A stretch of DNA of 64,000 nt, from contig JALHRJ010000003.1 in NCBI GenBank assembly GCA_022841475.1, positions 1 through 64,000 of the forward strand, in the 5' to 3' direction. Position 1 is the stretch's first letter; every line of letters starts with the position of its first letter. A program made the position numbers and the translations under genes. The notes beneath the pieces were generated by a model, which was not told the DNA's origin, ran no database searches, and saw nothing but the letters and a program-made list of their open reading frames with translations. This stretch comes from Cyclobacteriaceae bacterium (GTDB lineage Bacteria > Bacteroidota > Bacteroidia > Cytophagales > Cyclobacteriaceae). Shown in pieces: positions 40,356-50,483 of this stretch.

Positions 40356-41747
40356 TCACTTAACATGTGAGACGACTGCTTTAAATTTCCCATTTGCATT
40401 CCTGGGAATATTTTCAACAACGTTAAACACAACTTTGATTTCACCAATTCGATCGCGGATTGATTTCAAAATAGATTGCTCCACTTCTGAATTATAAGAG
40501 TCTGTTACTACCATATGCAACACGAGCTCATGAAAACTCAATTGTTCTACCTGAACTTCTTTGATTTCTTCGATATCAGCAAAAAACCGATTAAAACTAC
40601 TAAATTGGCGGCCATCGATTAGCGTAACAACATCATCTATCCGACCAACAATCTCAGTAATCACTGGCATCTGTGGCCCGGCCATGGAAACCGCATTTCC
40701 CATCCTTGCTAAGTCACCAATTTTATATCGAATGAGGGGCTGATCATAGTTAAGAAATCCTGTACAATACACACTTCCAATTTCGCCTTCTTTAACAGGA
40801 TTGAAATCATCATCCAAGACCTCAATCAATCCAATATCCGGACTGGAATATAAGAGGCCGTTTGAATTTTCCGAAATCATACCACAGGCCTCTATCCCGC
40901 TCCACGAATCATAAACGTTGCATTGATAAACTCTCGAGAGCGTACTTCTCATCGATCCTGTTAACTTTTCACTCGAAGTAATGACAGCTTTTAGCGGTTG
41001 AACATCAAATCCTAATTCCTCAAAATAAGAAGCTAATAAAAAATTACTGGCGGCATAACCTGTCATAAAATTTGGCTTATACTTTTTAATAGCCTCCAGA
41101 TAGTTCCAGGCATTTTGTTTTCGGATGTGATAGATTGAAAAATAAATTTGTTTCTCAAAATAATTGTAACGGTAAAATGGAGGCTTCGCTTTACTTCCTC
41201 CTGGAACAACTAGTCTACCGCCAATCATGCCCCTGCTATCGTTATGCGTTATGCCAGCCCAATTATAAATTCTTGCCTCAAATGCAGCCCGCCACTTTTG
41301 ATGCATCGACTCTGAAAATAATATTTTTACAGGCGTGCCCGTGCTTCCGCTGCTTGTAAAATATTTTCCATGTTCTTCGCGTTTTACGGAAAGCAAATCG
41401 GTGGTTCCTAATTTACGTAACGCATCCTTTTCTAAAATTGGAACCTTACCTAGGTCTTCTAACTCAAACGATTCTATTGTACTCTTTGTGAGGTGCACGT
41501 CTCTAAAAGCGGCATTGTAGTAAGGCACTGTCTCGAATGCATGTAATAGAAGATTTCTCAATTGAATAGTTTGATAGTCTCTCCATTGATTAAAATCCCA
41601 TTCTTCCCTAAGTTTAAAACCCTTTAATTCTTCTTCAAAAATTCCCCCGAATCTTCTTTTCTTCCAACCGTAGCCATATGCAGAAATAGCTAGATTCTGA
41701 ATTGGGACAGGAAGGTTTTTATATATATTATTTAAAATTCCAGCCAT
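40356..41747 (-). CDS. Phenylacetate-CoA ligase-like (CapK/PaaK family) protein
   Basis: An ANL-superfamily AMP-binding enzyme. The P-loop-like motif is TSSGSTGTPVKILFS, followed by the adenine motif GMISENSNGLLYSSPDIGLI, the Asp-Arg region YDQPLIRYKIGDLARMG and the C-terminal GRIDDVVTL. In polysaccharide loci such proteins (CapK) are thought to activate a small acid for attachment to a sugar. The reaction here is not established. It ends 17 bases before the WbuB-like gene, and its start shares one base with the asnB stop. Confidence 0.85.
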   Translation of the reverse strand: MAGILNNIYKNLPVPIQNLAISAYGYGWKKRRFGGIFEEELKGFKLREEWDFNQWRDYQTIQLRNLLLHAFETVPYYNAAFRDVHLTKSTIESFELEDLGKVPILEKDALRKLGTTDLLSVKREEHGKYFTSSGSTGTPVKILFSESMHQKWRAAFEARIYNWAGITHNDSRGMIGGRLVVPGGSKAKPPFYRYNYFEKQIYFSIYHIRKQNAWNYLEAIKKYKPNFMTGYAASNFLLASYFEELGFDVQPLKAVITSSEKLTGSMRSTLSRVYQCNVYDSWSGIEACGMISENSNGLLYSSPDIGLIEVLDDDFNPVKEGEIGSVYCTGFLNYDQPLIRYKIGDLARMGNAVSMAGPQMPVITEIVGRIDDVVTLIDGRQFSSFNRFFADIEEIKEVQVEQLSFHELVLHMVVTDSYNSEVEQSILKSIRDRIGEIKVVFNVVENIPRNANGKFKAVVSHVK

Positions 41748-43600
41748 TAAATGTGTTTAAGATAATTCTCTTTCCAACTATTCGTCATAATAAGTTGTCG
41801 GATCATGGCAGAAGAAAAGCTATCCTTACTTTTATAATCCTTTACCAACTGCTTAATTTTTAATTCGGGGAAAAATTCCTCAAGTGAACCACCTTCTATT
41901 TGATTTAAACTTTGGCGGAATATATCTTCTTTCTCCATATACTGTTCCCATGGAACACTAAACCCCAATTTTTTAAAGGACAACACCTCTTTAGGAAGTT
42001 GCGTAGCCATACTATTGAATAACAGGTGCTTTCCCTTCTTACCTTTTAAAAGAATATCAGTTGGCAGAGCCGGTATCATTTCCATCAAACGGTAATCCAT
42101 AAACGGAACGCGGCACTCCATGCTTGCGCCCATGGTCATTCGATCATTCCTATCCAACACCGAAGCCATATGAATGAAAAGGTCGGCATACATTGCCTGC
42201 CGAGCTGGCTCATGGGGATATAAATCCTGAGCCTCCTCTACAACAGAATTTCGGTACGCGAATGAGTTTATATCAATATGTACTCCATACTTTTTAAGAT
42301 CAAAGGGATAAACGTTGGATGCATTCAAGAGAAGCAAACTTTTCAATCGATCATCTTTAAGATAGCGATCAAGTTTCTCAAAACGATTTACTATCCCAGA
42401 AGAGTTATAGCGCAATAATTTTGATGACCAGCCGGCAAGTTTCAATAGTCGGTAGTGATTCAATGGCTTATAGCGTACATAACCACCCATAAATTCATCA
42501 GCACCTTCTCCCGACAACAATACAGACACCAATTTCTTTGCTACTTTTGAAAGTGCCAACATTTGTGCGTCATTTTGATGTACCAGCGGTTCATCGTACA
42601 ACCAGGCAGACTCCTGAAGCGCAGTCATTAAAGTATCTTGTTTAAGCTCAACGGTATGTAAATTCAAACCAAAGCGATTGGCTACTAACGTAGCCAACGG
42701 CCCCTCGTTATACTGCGGATCATCAAATACGAACGTGAAAGCTGATAGATTACTTTCACCATTTTTATACAGTGCCGCTGCAACACTGCTTGAATCCAAT
42801 CCCCCACTTAACATTACACCTATCGGAACATCGCTAATAGTTCGATACTTAACAGAAGAATAAAATATTTCTTCAAACCACTCATAAGGATTAGTCGGCA
42901 ACCTCTCCCGATTGGCTTTTATTTTTTCGGGCAGATTCCACCAACGCACGATTCGTATATCGCCATTCTTTATTGTCATGCAATGACCAGGTAAGAGTCT
43001 TTTTACATGTCGAAATACCGTTGATTCGCCAGCCACATACTTGAATAGCAACAGTTCAGACATGGCCTCTGTATTAATTGCCGGTTCAACACCCGCTTTA
43101 AATAAGGCTTTAGGCTCGGAGGCAAAATAAAAAGTGTTATGAAAAAGAGAATAGTAAAGCGGCTTAACCCCTACCCGATCGCGTGCAATAAAAAGAGAAC
43201 GCTCGACCGAGTCCCACACGGCAAAGGCAAACATGCCATTAAGTTTATCCAGGCAATCCTTACCATGCTTTATATAAAGATACAACAGAACTTCGGTATC
43301 ACTTTCTGATACAAATTGTACTCCTTCGATCTCAAAATCTCTTCTCAATTCCTTAAAATTGAAAATCTCACCATTGAAGATAATGGCATACCTTTTATCA
43401 GGGCTAAAAAATGGCTGATTGCCACGTTCGGAAAGATCAATAATAGAAAGTCTCCTATGGGCCAATCCTACCTCCTTATCAATATGAATACCTGCTCCAT
43501 CTGGTCCTCTATGAATAAGACTATCTCGCATGGAAATCAAAAGATCCTGATCAACGCGTTTGTCTTTATCAAAATGTAAAATCCCGGCAATACCACACAT
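41747..43600 (-). CDS. asnB: Asparagine synthase (glutamine-hydrolysing)
   Basis: The N-terminal glutaminase begins MCGIAGILHF with the catalytic Cys2, and the motif AIIFNGEIFNFKEL supports it. The synthase half has the ATP pyrophosphatase loop SGGLDSSSVAAALY, plus LLSGEGADEFMGGYVRYK. The length of 617 residues matches bacterial AsnB enzymes. In polysaccharide clusters such enzymes amidate carboxyl groups of sugar acids or do general asparagine synthesis. Its place between glycosyltransferases and the CapK-like ligase favours the former, but this is inference. Confidence 0.94.
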   Translation of the reverse strand: MCGIAGILHFDKDKRVDQDLLISMRDSLIHRGPDGAGIHIDKEVGLAHRRLSIIDLSERGNQPFFSPDKRYAIIFNGEIFNFKELRRDFEIEGVQFVSESDTEVLLYLYIKHGKDCLDKLNGMFAFAVWDSVERSLFIARDRVGVKPLYYSLFHNTFYFASEPKALFKAGVEPAINTEAMSELLLFKYVAGESTVFRHVKRLLPGHCMTIKNGDIRIVRWWNLPEKIKANRERLPTNPYEWFEEIFYSSVKYRTISDVPIGVMLSGGLDSSSVAAALYKNGESNLSAFTFVFDDPQYNEGPLATLVANRFGLNLHTVELKQDTLMTALQESAWLYDEPLVHQNDAQMLALSKVAKKLVSVLLSGEGADEFMGGYVRYKPLNHYRLLKLAGWSSKLLRYNSSGIVNRFEKLDRYLKDDRLKSLLLLNASNVYPFDLKKYGVHIDINSFAYRNSVVEEAQDLYPHEPARQAMYADLFIHMASVLDRNDRMTMGASMECRVPFMDYRLMEMIPALPTDILLKGKKGKHLLFNSMATQLPKEVLSFKKLGFSVPWEQYMEKEDIFRQSLNQIEGGSLEEFFPELKIKQLVKDYKSKDSFSSAMIRQLIMTNSWKENYLKHI

Positions 43601-43602
43601 AA

Positions 43603-44643
43603 TTAATTTCTTACTAATTGCTTATACCGCGACACAAATCTAAAAGAGTTTAAACGGGTATCAGCTCGTGATTCAACCAAAGATCGATTTTCTATAGTTG
43701 CCTTCTTTATTTCTTCTTTCTTCCCGACCAATTTCAAAATTTCATCAACGATCTCCATCGTGTTAATCGAAACAAGGATTCCATTTTTGCCTGATTCAAT
43801 AAACTCACGGTTGGCTGGTAAATCTGTGACAATTGGATAACAACCACAAGCCATAGCTTCCAAAAGTGAGGAGGAAATACCTTCTGTGTCGGGTAGTGAA
43901 ATATAAATGTCAGATTCAGATAGATATTTACTTAGTGTCAGTGCATCCAATCTCCCTGCAAAGAACACTTGATTACTAATCTCAAGTTTCGAACAAAGGT
44001 TTGAAAGTGATCGCTGTAAAGGCCCCTCGCCCGCAATAATGAGCTTCCAAACTATTTGAGGTTGTTTTCTTACAACCTGGGCAAAGGCCTTTAATATAAT
44101 GTCATGATGGTATTCCGGATAAAGCGAGCGACTGGTAATGAGCGTAACTTGAGCTTCTTTCGTGCAAGGAGCTTGATACAAAAACTTTGTTAAATCTATT
44201 CCCCGGGACATTACCAGAATTTTATGTTGGTTCGCGCCTAAGGCCACCAAAGCCGGAACCATATTTTTACCCCATGCATGTATCAGCCTGGCTTTATTAA
44301 TTGCATAGCGAGCCATGCGGCCACTGATTTGGTTGGACCAATGGCCCGGTGGCCACACATCTGATTCTCCCTGAGCTGCAAGCACCAGCGGTTGAAAATT
44401 TGCTAACGCCCCAATGAATCCATAACTCGTAGTGCGATACCCAATAACAATATCAGGCTTAGATCGTTTGATCGCGTTCCGTACTGCAATAACAGCAACT
44501 GGTATATATAAAAGCCTTAGCCAAGAAGGGTATTTTGGGAATGACCATACCTCCACCTTTGCAGGACCAAACCGCATTAAGCTATCCACCCAATTTTGGG
44601 TATTCGCAGTACCTGCTTCAGCCAGCATGAGAATCTTCATCAT
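43603..44643 (-). CDS. Glycosyltransferase family 4
   Basis: GT-B fold: the N-terminal domain starts MMKILMLAEAGTANTQNWVD and the C-terminal domain has TLITSRSLYPEYHHDIILKA, IIAGEGPLQRSL, FAGRLDALTLSKYL and the acidic EGISSSLLEAMACGCYPIV. It lies 2 bases after asnB upstream order is reversed: this gene precedes asnB in transcription. The sugar transferred cannot be told. No signal peptide is present. Confidence 0.88.
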   Translation of the reverse strand: MMKILMLAEAGTANTQNWVDSLMRFGPAKVEVWSFPKYPSWLRLLYIPVAVIAVRNAIKRSKPDIVIGYRTTSYGFIGALANFQPLVLAAQGESDVWPPGHWSNQISGRMARYAINKARLIHAWGKNMVPALVALGANQHKILVMSRGIDLTKFLYQAPCTKEAQVTLITSRSLYPEYHHDIILKAFAQVVRKQPQIVWKLIIAGEGPLQRSLSNLCSKLEISNQVFFAGRLDALTLSKYLSESDIYISLPDTEGISSSLLEAMACGCYPIVTDLPANREFIESGKNGILVSINTMEIVDEILKLVGKKEEIKKATIENRSLVESRADTRLNSFRFVSRYKQLVRN

Positions 44644-44646
44644 CCT

Positions 44647-45780
44647 TTATTCTGCTAAAACTTCATGTTTGATTCGCTCTCGAAAACGTTCATAAGTAAA
44701 ACGGCTTGCTAACAAAAGGGCCTGATTGGCGACCTCTGCTAAATTTTTATGACCAATTATTTTATTCACAAAAGTAGATTCGATAGAAGCAACCGATGAA
44801 TCTTTTAATAAAAATCCATTGATTCCATCCTTGATATATTGATCAATCGAAGAAACTGATGTTACCACCGGTATGCATCGATGCGCAGCTGCCTCAGAAA
44901 CCACTTTCGGAAATCCCTCTGTTTCACTGGGCAAGACCATGATATGACTCGTTGAATAAATAGATTCGAATATTTTTTCACGTGAAAGATAACCGCATAC
45001 GTGAAGGGGGACAACGGAATTTGTTGCTATGCATTCAATCTCTTTTTTCTCAAAACCATCACCGACAATCCAAATTGAATCAATTGAGGAAACAACCTTC
45101 GGCAAAAGCAAAGCTTTTATTAGTCTAAGAGCACCTTTAAAGGGATCGAGATTGCCCACAAAACAGATCTTCAACTTACCTCGATAGTTTCTGATATTAG
45201 GTTCAACCTGCAGAGATTCAAGATAGGTGCTTTTTAGGCACGGGTTCTCCATAAATAAAAAGCCCTGATGGAGCCCAGGCCATCTTCCATTGATTGTAAT
45301 TCGGATATTTGGTTTATCCAGTTTCCGTAATAACCAATTCTGTAATCTAAAAGCCAAGGGTGGATGCGGATCACCCCAATTACCAGCATACTTATGCCAA
45401 TAAATTCTTTTTGAATCAAAAAAAGAATATAAGATAACCATTAGTGCTGGTACGGAGGGGGCTCGTGTATGGATTACATCAAATGAAGGTATCTCCCTAT
45501 AAAATAAAAATGCCTGCCAAGGGATTGTAAATAATACCTGCAATTTTTTGCTAAAGGACTGACCCCCACGCATATTGCCAAGTGGGTATAGTTGCAGATT
45601 GGGTATTGAAGGAATCAACGCATTTTTATGACCACTTCCTTGCCTTTGGTAAGATATCCATTTAATCCTCGAAAATAAATCTGAAACCTCTTCCACCTCA
45701 CGCAACGTTGGTTCAAAGACAAGAAATCCGTTGTTCGTCTTATACATCGGTGTGTCTGAAACGATTAATATCGACTTCAT
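44647..45780 (-). CDS. Glycosyltransferase family 4
   Basis: GT-B enzyme with MKSILIVSDTPMYKTNNGFL at the start and, in the second half, KLKICFVGNLDPFKGALRL, WIVGDGFEKKEI, VCGYLSREKIF and SETEGFPKVVSEAAAHRCIP. The ATG at 45780 overlaps the stop of the methyltransferase gene (ATGA), so it is preferred to an in-frame ATG at 45804. Base composition is lower in GC here than further left, as is common for laterally moved O-antigen genes. Confidence 0.88.
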   Translation of the reverse strand: MKSILIVSDTPMYKTNNGFLVFEPTLREVEEVSDLFSRIKWISYQRQGSGHKNALIPSIPNLQLYPLGNMRGGQSFSKKLQVLFTIPWQAFLFYREIPSFDVIHTRAPSVPALMVILYSFFDSKRIYWHKYAGNWGDPHPPLAFRLQNWLLRKLDKPNIRITINGRWPGLHQGFLFMENPCLKSTYLESLQVEPNIRNYRGKLKICFVGNLDPFKGALRLIKALLLPKVVSSIDSIWIVGDGFEKKEIECIATNSVVPLHVCGYLSREKIFESIYSTSHIMVLPSETEGFPKVVSEAAAHRCIPVVTSVSSIDQYIKDGINGFLLKDSSVASIESTFVNKIIGHKNLAEVANQALLLASRFTYERFRERIKHEVLAE

Positions 45781-46463
45781 TCTGGGTTTTTCTTTAGCAT
45801 CCAAACATGCTCCGTTCCAATTAATCGTAAAAATTTAAATTTCAAAGTAGCCCGCTGCAGATTATAAAGTAAAGAATCAGGAAGTTTACCCATTCCAGGC
45901 AACATAAAATTATACTGAACCCGTTGGACTATATTAAAATTCAATTGATAAATTATCTGTTCTAATTCCTTATAGCGAATTTTATTTACTGAATAGTCGT
46001 AACCAGCAAGAGACACCGAGAGCTTTGTTAACCAATGTCTGTAATCTGAAAATTGAACAATTAGCGATCCATTGGGATTAAGTTGCTTGGCAAGGTGGGC
46101 AATACATAGCGAAACAGAGGGAACGTGAGCCAAGACTCCAATGCAGAAGATGTAATCAAATTTATTGTCAGAATTAAAATCGGCAATGGGGCAATTAACA
46201 AATTTGGAATGAGACATCAGCTCAGTCGGTATTTGGACTGCAACCCGTTGAAGCATATTCTCAGACAAATCGCAAAAAGTTATTTGATTATCTTTCAGAA
46301 ATTGTAAACTCACACCACCATCTCCACAGCCTGCATCAAGTATCTGCAAATTATTTAGGTTACCAACAAAGTCACGAACTATTTCTGCTCGTAGACGAAC
46401 ACCAAAAGAACGATGTAAATAATTCTCCGTTTCGTTAAAAAATGAATGAACCTTGGAATTCAT
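45777..46463 (-). CDS. Class I SAM-dependent methyltransferase
   Basis: A Rossmann-type methyltransferase with motif I LQILDAGCGDGGVSLQFL, then ITFCDLSENMLQRV, the DFNSDNKFDYIFCIGVLAH region and NPNGSLIVQFSD. 228 residues, with overlaps at both ends (ATGA). It may methylate a sugar of the chain or cap its end, but the substrate is unknown. Confidence 0.85.
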   Translation of the reverse strand: MNSKVHSFFNETENYLHRSFGVRLRAEIVRDFVGNLNNLQILDAGCGDGGVSLQFLKDNQITFCDLSENMLQRVAVQIPTELMSHSKFVNCPIADFNSDNKFDYIFCIGVLAHVPSVSLCIAHLAKQLNPNGSLIVQFSDYRHWLTKLSVSLAGYDYSVNKIRYKELEQIIYQLNFNIVQRVQYNFMLPGMGKLPDSLLYNLQRATLKFKFLRLIGTEHVWMLKKNPE

Positions 46464-47575
46464 GAATTTAATACTTGAATGTACTTCTCACCAATAACCT
46501 GCCAATCATGTTTTTTGGCCCAATGAATTGAACCCTCAACATATTTCTTGTAACTGTTTGTAATTTCAACTACAGCCTGAACTATTTCCCGAGTATTTTT
46601 TGCTCCTACAAGGACACCTGAAACGCCATTATCAATCGCTTGTTCAACCCCGGTATTCCTTGCCCCGATGGCCGGTATACCCAATTGATTTGCCTCTAAC
46701 ACTGCAATCCCAAAACCCTCAACATCGCCATTAGGTTGATTCTCACTAAGCATTATAAAAATATCGGATTCTGATACTATTCGCACCTTTTCCACATCAT
46801 CAATTACACCATGATAATGCAAATATTCAAAAACCTTCAATTCTTTTGCTAACCGGTCCAATTCCAGCTTTTCTGATGGCATCCCAATGATATGATAATC
46901 TACTCTTTTAAAAACTAATAGCAAATGAGGAATAGCTTGTACAACATTGTGCTGTCCTTTTCTTCTTGTAATTGAGCCCACTGTCACCAAAATTAAGTGA
47001 TCTTGTGATCTCGGGCGTGCGCGATGCGCTACAATCGTTTTATTTTTATAAGGTATGCCATTCGGAAACACAATTATAGATTTGTCTAATGACGATGACA
47101 GCAATATCTTTTTTGAAAATTCAGATACCGCCACAATTACATTGACAGATTTTAAAGCCATATGAAGGATTCTCCTTTCAATGCCTCTGGCCATGAGTAC
47201 CTCATGACCATGTATGACAGATAGCGTTTTGGCTTTACTTAAAACACGAACAAATAATGATAAAATTAATTGACTCGAGCCTGATAAAATAACCCAATCG
47301 ACCCGTTTTCTTATGTCATAGAGAAAACTAATACTTCTAAAAAGCTTATACAAAAAATTCCGGTTGGCCTGATATCGTTTGATTTCAAAAGAAGATTCCA
47401 AATCAAACTGATTGGAGCTATGCGCCTCACGCGCTGCAGTATAGACACTGATTGAAAATCCTCGGTCGGTTAAAAAAGAAGCTAATTGAAAGGCATGAGC
47501 GCCAATACCACCAGGACCCGGAGGAAATTCAGACGAACAAATAGCAATTACTTTATTTGAATTGCCAGATCTCAT
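46460..47575 (-). CDS. Glycosyltransferase family 4
   Basis: GT-B enzyme: IAICSSEFPPGPGGIGAHAF gives the glycine-rich loop at the N-terminus. The second half shows ILVTVGSITRRKGQHNVVQ, IIGMPSEKLELD, YHGVIDDVEKVRIVSESD and the EGFGIAVLEANQLGIPAIG signature. The start overlaps the next upstream gene (ATGA at 47572-47575). Confidence 0.89.
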   Translation of the reverse strand: MRSGNSNKVIAICSSEFPPGPGGIGAHAFQLASFLTDRGFSISVYTAAREAHSSNQFDLESSFEIKRYQANRNFLYKLFRSISFLYDIRKRVDWVILSGSSQLILSLFVRVLSKAKTLSVIHGHEVLMARGIERRILHMALKSVNVIVAVSEFSKKILLSSSLDKSIIVFPNGIPYKNKTIVAHRARPRSQDHLILVTVGSITRRKGQHNVVQAIPHLLLVFKRVDYHIIGMPSEKLELDRLAKELKVFEYLHYHGVIDDVEKVRIVSESDIFIMLSENQPNGDVEGFGIAVLEANQLGIPAIGARNTGVEQAIDNGVSGVLVGAKNTREIVQAVVEITNSYKKYVEGSIHWAKKHDWQVIGEKYIQVLNS

Positions 47576-49074
47576 AAGTTAGCTGTCAACTTTTTAGCAG
47601 CGATCAGTGAGCGAAAGATTTTTAATGGGGCAAGTAGAAGAATAAAAAGAAATTTAAAAACGCTTTGCCCTTTTCTTGACTGAATATAAAATAGTACAAT
47701 TTGAACTGGCCAGATTTTTTTTGAATAATATTTTTTGATCATGTACATCTGCGTTGGAGGAGGATATGCCTGGAAAAGTTTAGACGAATTACGCCACCAT
47801 GCTCCATGAACACGCATTCCACCCTTGGCAGCTTTATGATGTGTCTGGATAGCCTTATAGTTAAACACAATTGACTTCCCTGCCAGAAAAAGTCGTTTAC
47901 CAAAATCATCATCTGCACCTGATCCACGATTAAAAGCCGGATGCAACCCTCCAACAGATAATGCTGTTTGTTTTAACATAAAGCAATTCCCCGTTGCCAA
48001 AACATCAGCTATATGATACTTCTTAAGCCTATCCGAAATATAGCTCACATCCTTCCAGGGTGCTAACGAAACACCGGTACTCACATCTGCTTGTGAATAC
48101 TCCATTAATTCAATGTGCTCTTTCATCATTTCAGGCCATGCTTCGGTGTCGTCTTCAAAAAAAAGAAGCCATTCGTTCCTGGCTGCTTCGATGGCCAGAT
48201 TTCTGGATGTGCATTGACCCGGAATATCTAAATAAAATACCTTCAACAAACCTTGTGCTATGTAAGGTTCATAGATGGCATGTTGCCGTTCCGCTTTGGG
48301 TGATTGATCAACTACTATAATCTCATCAGGTGGAAACGGATATTTTAACAACGATTGAATGCTCTTATCAATATAATCATAACGATCAATCGTAGGAATT
48401 ATGGCTGTATACGTACCTACTGATCTGACTTTTTCAGCAGCCTTAATCTTAAATTGATATGAATTTTTTTCATCAAGTTTTGGGGGAGCACTATTTACAC
48501 GAATCTTCAGCAAGCTTAGGCCGAAAAGCAAATAGTAAATACGGAGGAACAAATAGTGTTTTTCTCCTAGATGATGCCGTGCAAAATACAAATTATCACT
48601 TTTTGAAATTGACCTTTTTGCTGACAGATTTTGTTCTACCAAATTAGAACTATATTTCACGCTGGCACCTGCCATTAATGCCCGGTAACAAAATTCCATG
48701 ATGGAGGCGTTCACAGACAAACCTGAAACAAACCCATTCATTTTTTCAACCAGTTTAGTATCAAAACAAATCAAGTCTGAAGTAGCCCTCCAGGTGTAAG
48801 AATCTCTGCCCCTATCTGGTATCAGGAAATTCCAATTAAAGGTTAATATTTGAAGATCTGTAAAGGCAATAGCCCCTTCAAACTTCAGGCCACCATGAAT
48901 AATATCAGACTCACTTAATTCCTTGCGCAAGGTATTCGGGTCGATCTTATTAAAAATTTCGGTGGTGGTTATACAAAGAAGACGATCCGGGTGAGAACGT
49001 ATTATTTCATTCAGATCAGCCGATGCGTATATCAAATCTGAATCAATAAAAACTATGGAATCGCCCCTGGTCAT
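47572..49074 (-). CDS. Tandem glycosyltransferase family 2 protein with incomplete first domain
   Basis: The protein has two GT-A-like halves. The first (residues 1-175) begins in the middle of a GT2 fold at the DXD strand (DSIVFIDSDLIYAS) and contains ATSDLICFDTKLVEKMNGF, so the nucleotide-binding beginning is missing. The second (about 220-430) is complete: TAIIPTIDRYDYIDKSIQS, DEIIVVDQSPK, LLFFEDDTEAWPEMM and NRGSGADDDFGKRLFLAGK. A hydrophobic amphipathic C-terminus follows. The second domain is likely active; the first may be a relic or a binding module. Confidence 0.83.
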   Translation of the reverse strand: MTRGDSIVFIDSDLIYASADLNEIIRSHPDRLLCITTTEIFNKIDPNTLRKELSESDIIHGGLKFEGAIAFTDLQILTFNWNFLIPDRGRDSYTWRATSDLICFDTKLVEKMNGFVSGLSVNASIMEFCYRALMAGASVKYSSNLVEQNLSAKRSISKSDNLYFARHHLGEKHYLFLRIYYLLFGLSLLKIRVNSAPPKLDEKNSYQFKIKAAEKVRSVGTYTAIIPTIDRYDYIDKSIQSLLKYPFPPDEIIVVDQSPKAERQHAIYEPYIAQGLLKVFYLDIPGQCTSRNLAIEAARNEWLLFFEDDTEAWPEMMKEHIELMEYSQADVSTGVSLAPWKDVSYISDRLKKYHIADVLATGNCFMLKQTALSVGGLHPAFNRGSGADDDFGKRLFLAGKSIVFNYKAIQTHHKAAKGGMRVHGAWWRNSSKLFQAYPPPTQMYMIKKYYSKKIWPVQIVLFYIQSRKGQSVFKFLFILLLAPLKIFRSLIAAKKLTANL

Positions 49075-50483
49075 TAAAGAATGTTCTTAGTATTTTCTTC
49101 TACTAGCGAGTTTTTCGAACTCAATTTCATGTATTGGTTTTCATACCTCTTTAACCAATATAAGGGAGATACCGCAAGACTAAACAGAAATGATAATTGC
49201 CCTGCAAGGGTAAACATAGCAGCCTGGCCCCAGAATGTTTCGCCCACAAACATGGTTAGCAAAATCCCACACAAGGCCACCCACGTGTATTGTGCATTCA
49301 GGGAGATGTCGCGGTCTTTAACTGTAAATGTTTTATGTAGGTTCTTCCAGAGGATAACCAGAAAGGAAATAAAAACAAAAAAACCCAACAAGCCCAACTC
49401 CATTAAGGCCTGCAAATAATTATTGTGAGCACCATTGGCCCCAATAAATTTAAAAATATTTTGGTAGCCTGTACCCGTGATTAATATATACGGGCTTTTG
49501 GTAATGGCTTGAAAAATATCCATGTAAATAACTGTCCGCTCCCGATAAAGACCCTCGTACCCTAATTTCTCATAACGGGCTGTTACGCGCTCATCAAACT
49601 TTTTTTCCACCCGGGACGAAACGGAATCTCCAGAGTAACTAAGAAAGACTATCGAGCCCAAAACCATCAAGGCAATCGGAACGATGGCCTGCCCCCTACC
49701 AATCAATAAAATTGCTGGAAGAACGCCCACAAAACCTAACAGGTAGGTACGAGTGCCTGCAAATAAAGGAACCGTAAACATGACAAGACAGGCAACAGCA
49801 ATCATTACCTTAAGCCAAAGGGATCGAACACGAAGCAAATATCCGATTCCAATGCATACGCCCACAAGCATAATCACGCCCATGTGCTTGTGATGGGGCG
49901 ATAAAGTAGCTACTGGCGCATCATTTTCACTATACATGACACGCCAGTATTCCGGCCAGAAATTAGGAAGAAACCCAAGCCCTTGAAGAAATGCAATCCC
50001 TCCTACACCAGCCATGAGCCAAAAAAGTAGGTTATAAAGTACCAAGTAGTCAGATTTCCTGCGCACTACTGCAAAAGTCAAAAAAGGAACCAACAGGTAA
50101 GCTATGAACCGATAGGCCCTGATTAGCCTCGGTAAAATAAAAGATGTGCCACTGTACAAAAGAGAAATCAAAATACTAATCAATATCAGGATGGAGAGTA
50201 TTTTGAGCCATCTAAGAAACCAAGGCCTTGAAGCAAGCAAATGATTAATCTCGCGGGTGACATTTTGATTGCTTAAGTAGTATAGAAACACAAAAAATAT
50301 TGCAAAGTCAAAGACGCGAAAATCAGAATCAAACCCCCCCAACGAAAAGCGACCAAGGGGTAAACAATAGAAGAAAGAAATCATTAAGATTGCCAACGGT
50401 AGTACTGAGATTACACGATTGCTCTTCAGGTATTTATACCCTACATATTGAGCTAGACTTACTTGTTTACTACCGAGTGCCAT
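49074..50483 (-). CDS. O-antigen ligase/polymerase family membrane protein
   Basis: 469 residues with 10-12 predicted TM helices, among them VISVLPLAILMISFFYCLPL and ILSILILISILISLL. A large extracytoplasmic loop near the C-terminal third has the family motif ending GAHNNYLQALMELGLLGFFV, with the His/Asn seen in WaaL/Wzy proteins. Another loop has Arg/Lys-rich stretches (SRVEKKFDERVTARYEKLGY). As the locus exports by an ABC transporter, ligation of the finished chain to lipid A core is likelier than polymerisation, but sequence cannot decide. Confidence 0.85.
   Translation of the reverse strand: MALGSKQVSLAQYVGYKYLKSNRVISVLPLAILMISFFYCLPLGRFSLGGFDSDFRVFDFAIFFVFLYYLSNQNVTREINHLLASRPWFLRWLKILSILILISILISLLYSGTSFILPRLIRAYRFIAYLLVPFLTFAVVRRKSDYLVLYNLLFWLMAGVGGIAFLQGLGFLPNFWPEYWRVMYSENDAPVATLSPHHKHMGVIMLVGVCIGIGYLLRVRSLWLKVMIAVACLVMFTVPLFAGTRTYLLGFVGVLPAILLIGRGQAIVPIALMVLGSIVFLSYSGDSVSSRVEKKFDERVTARYEKLGYEGLYRERTVIYMDIFQAITKSPYILITGTGYQNIFKFIGANGAHNNYLQALMELGLLGFFVFISFLVILWKNLHKTFTVKDRDISLNAQYTWVALCGILLTMFVGETFWGQAAMFTLAGQLSFLFSLAVSPLYWLKRYENQYMKLSSKNSLVEENTKNIL

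Noticed and set aside
39118-40359. GTG start for the WbuB-like gene at 40359
   Set aside because: It would add seven basic residues before the conserved MNRIIILTQYYPPE start; ATG at 40338 fits the family better, although the GTGA overlap is possible.
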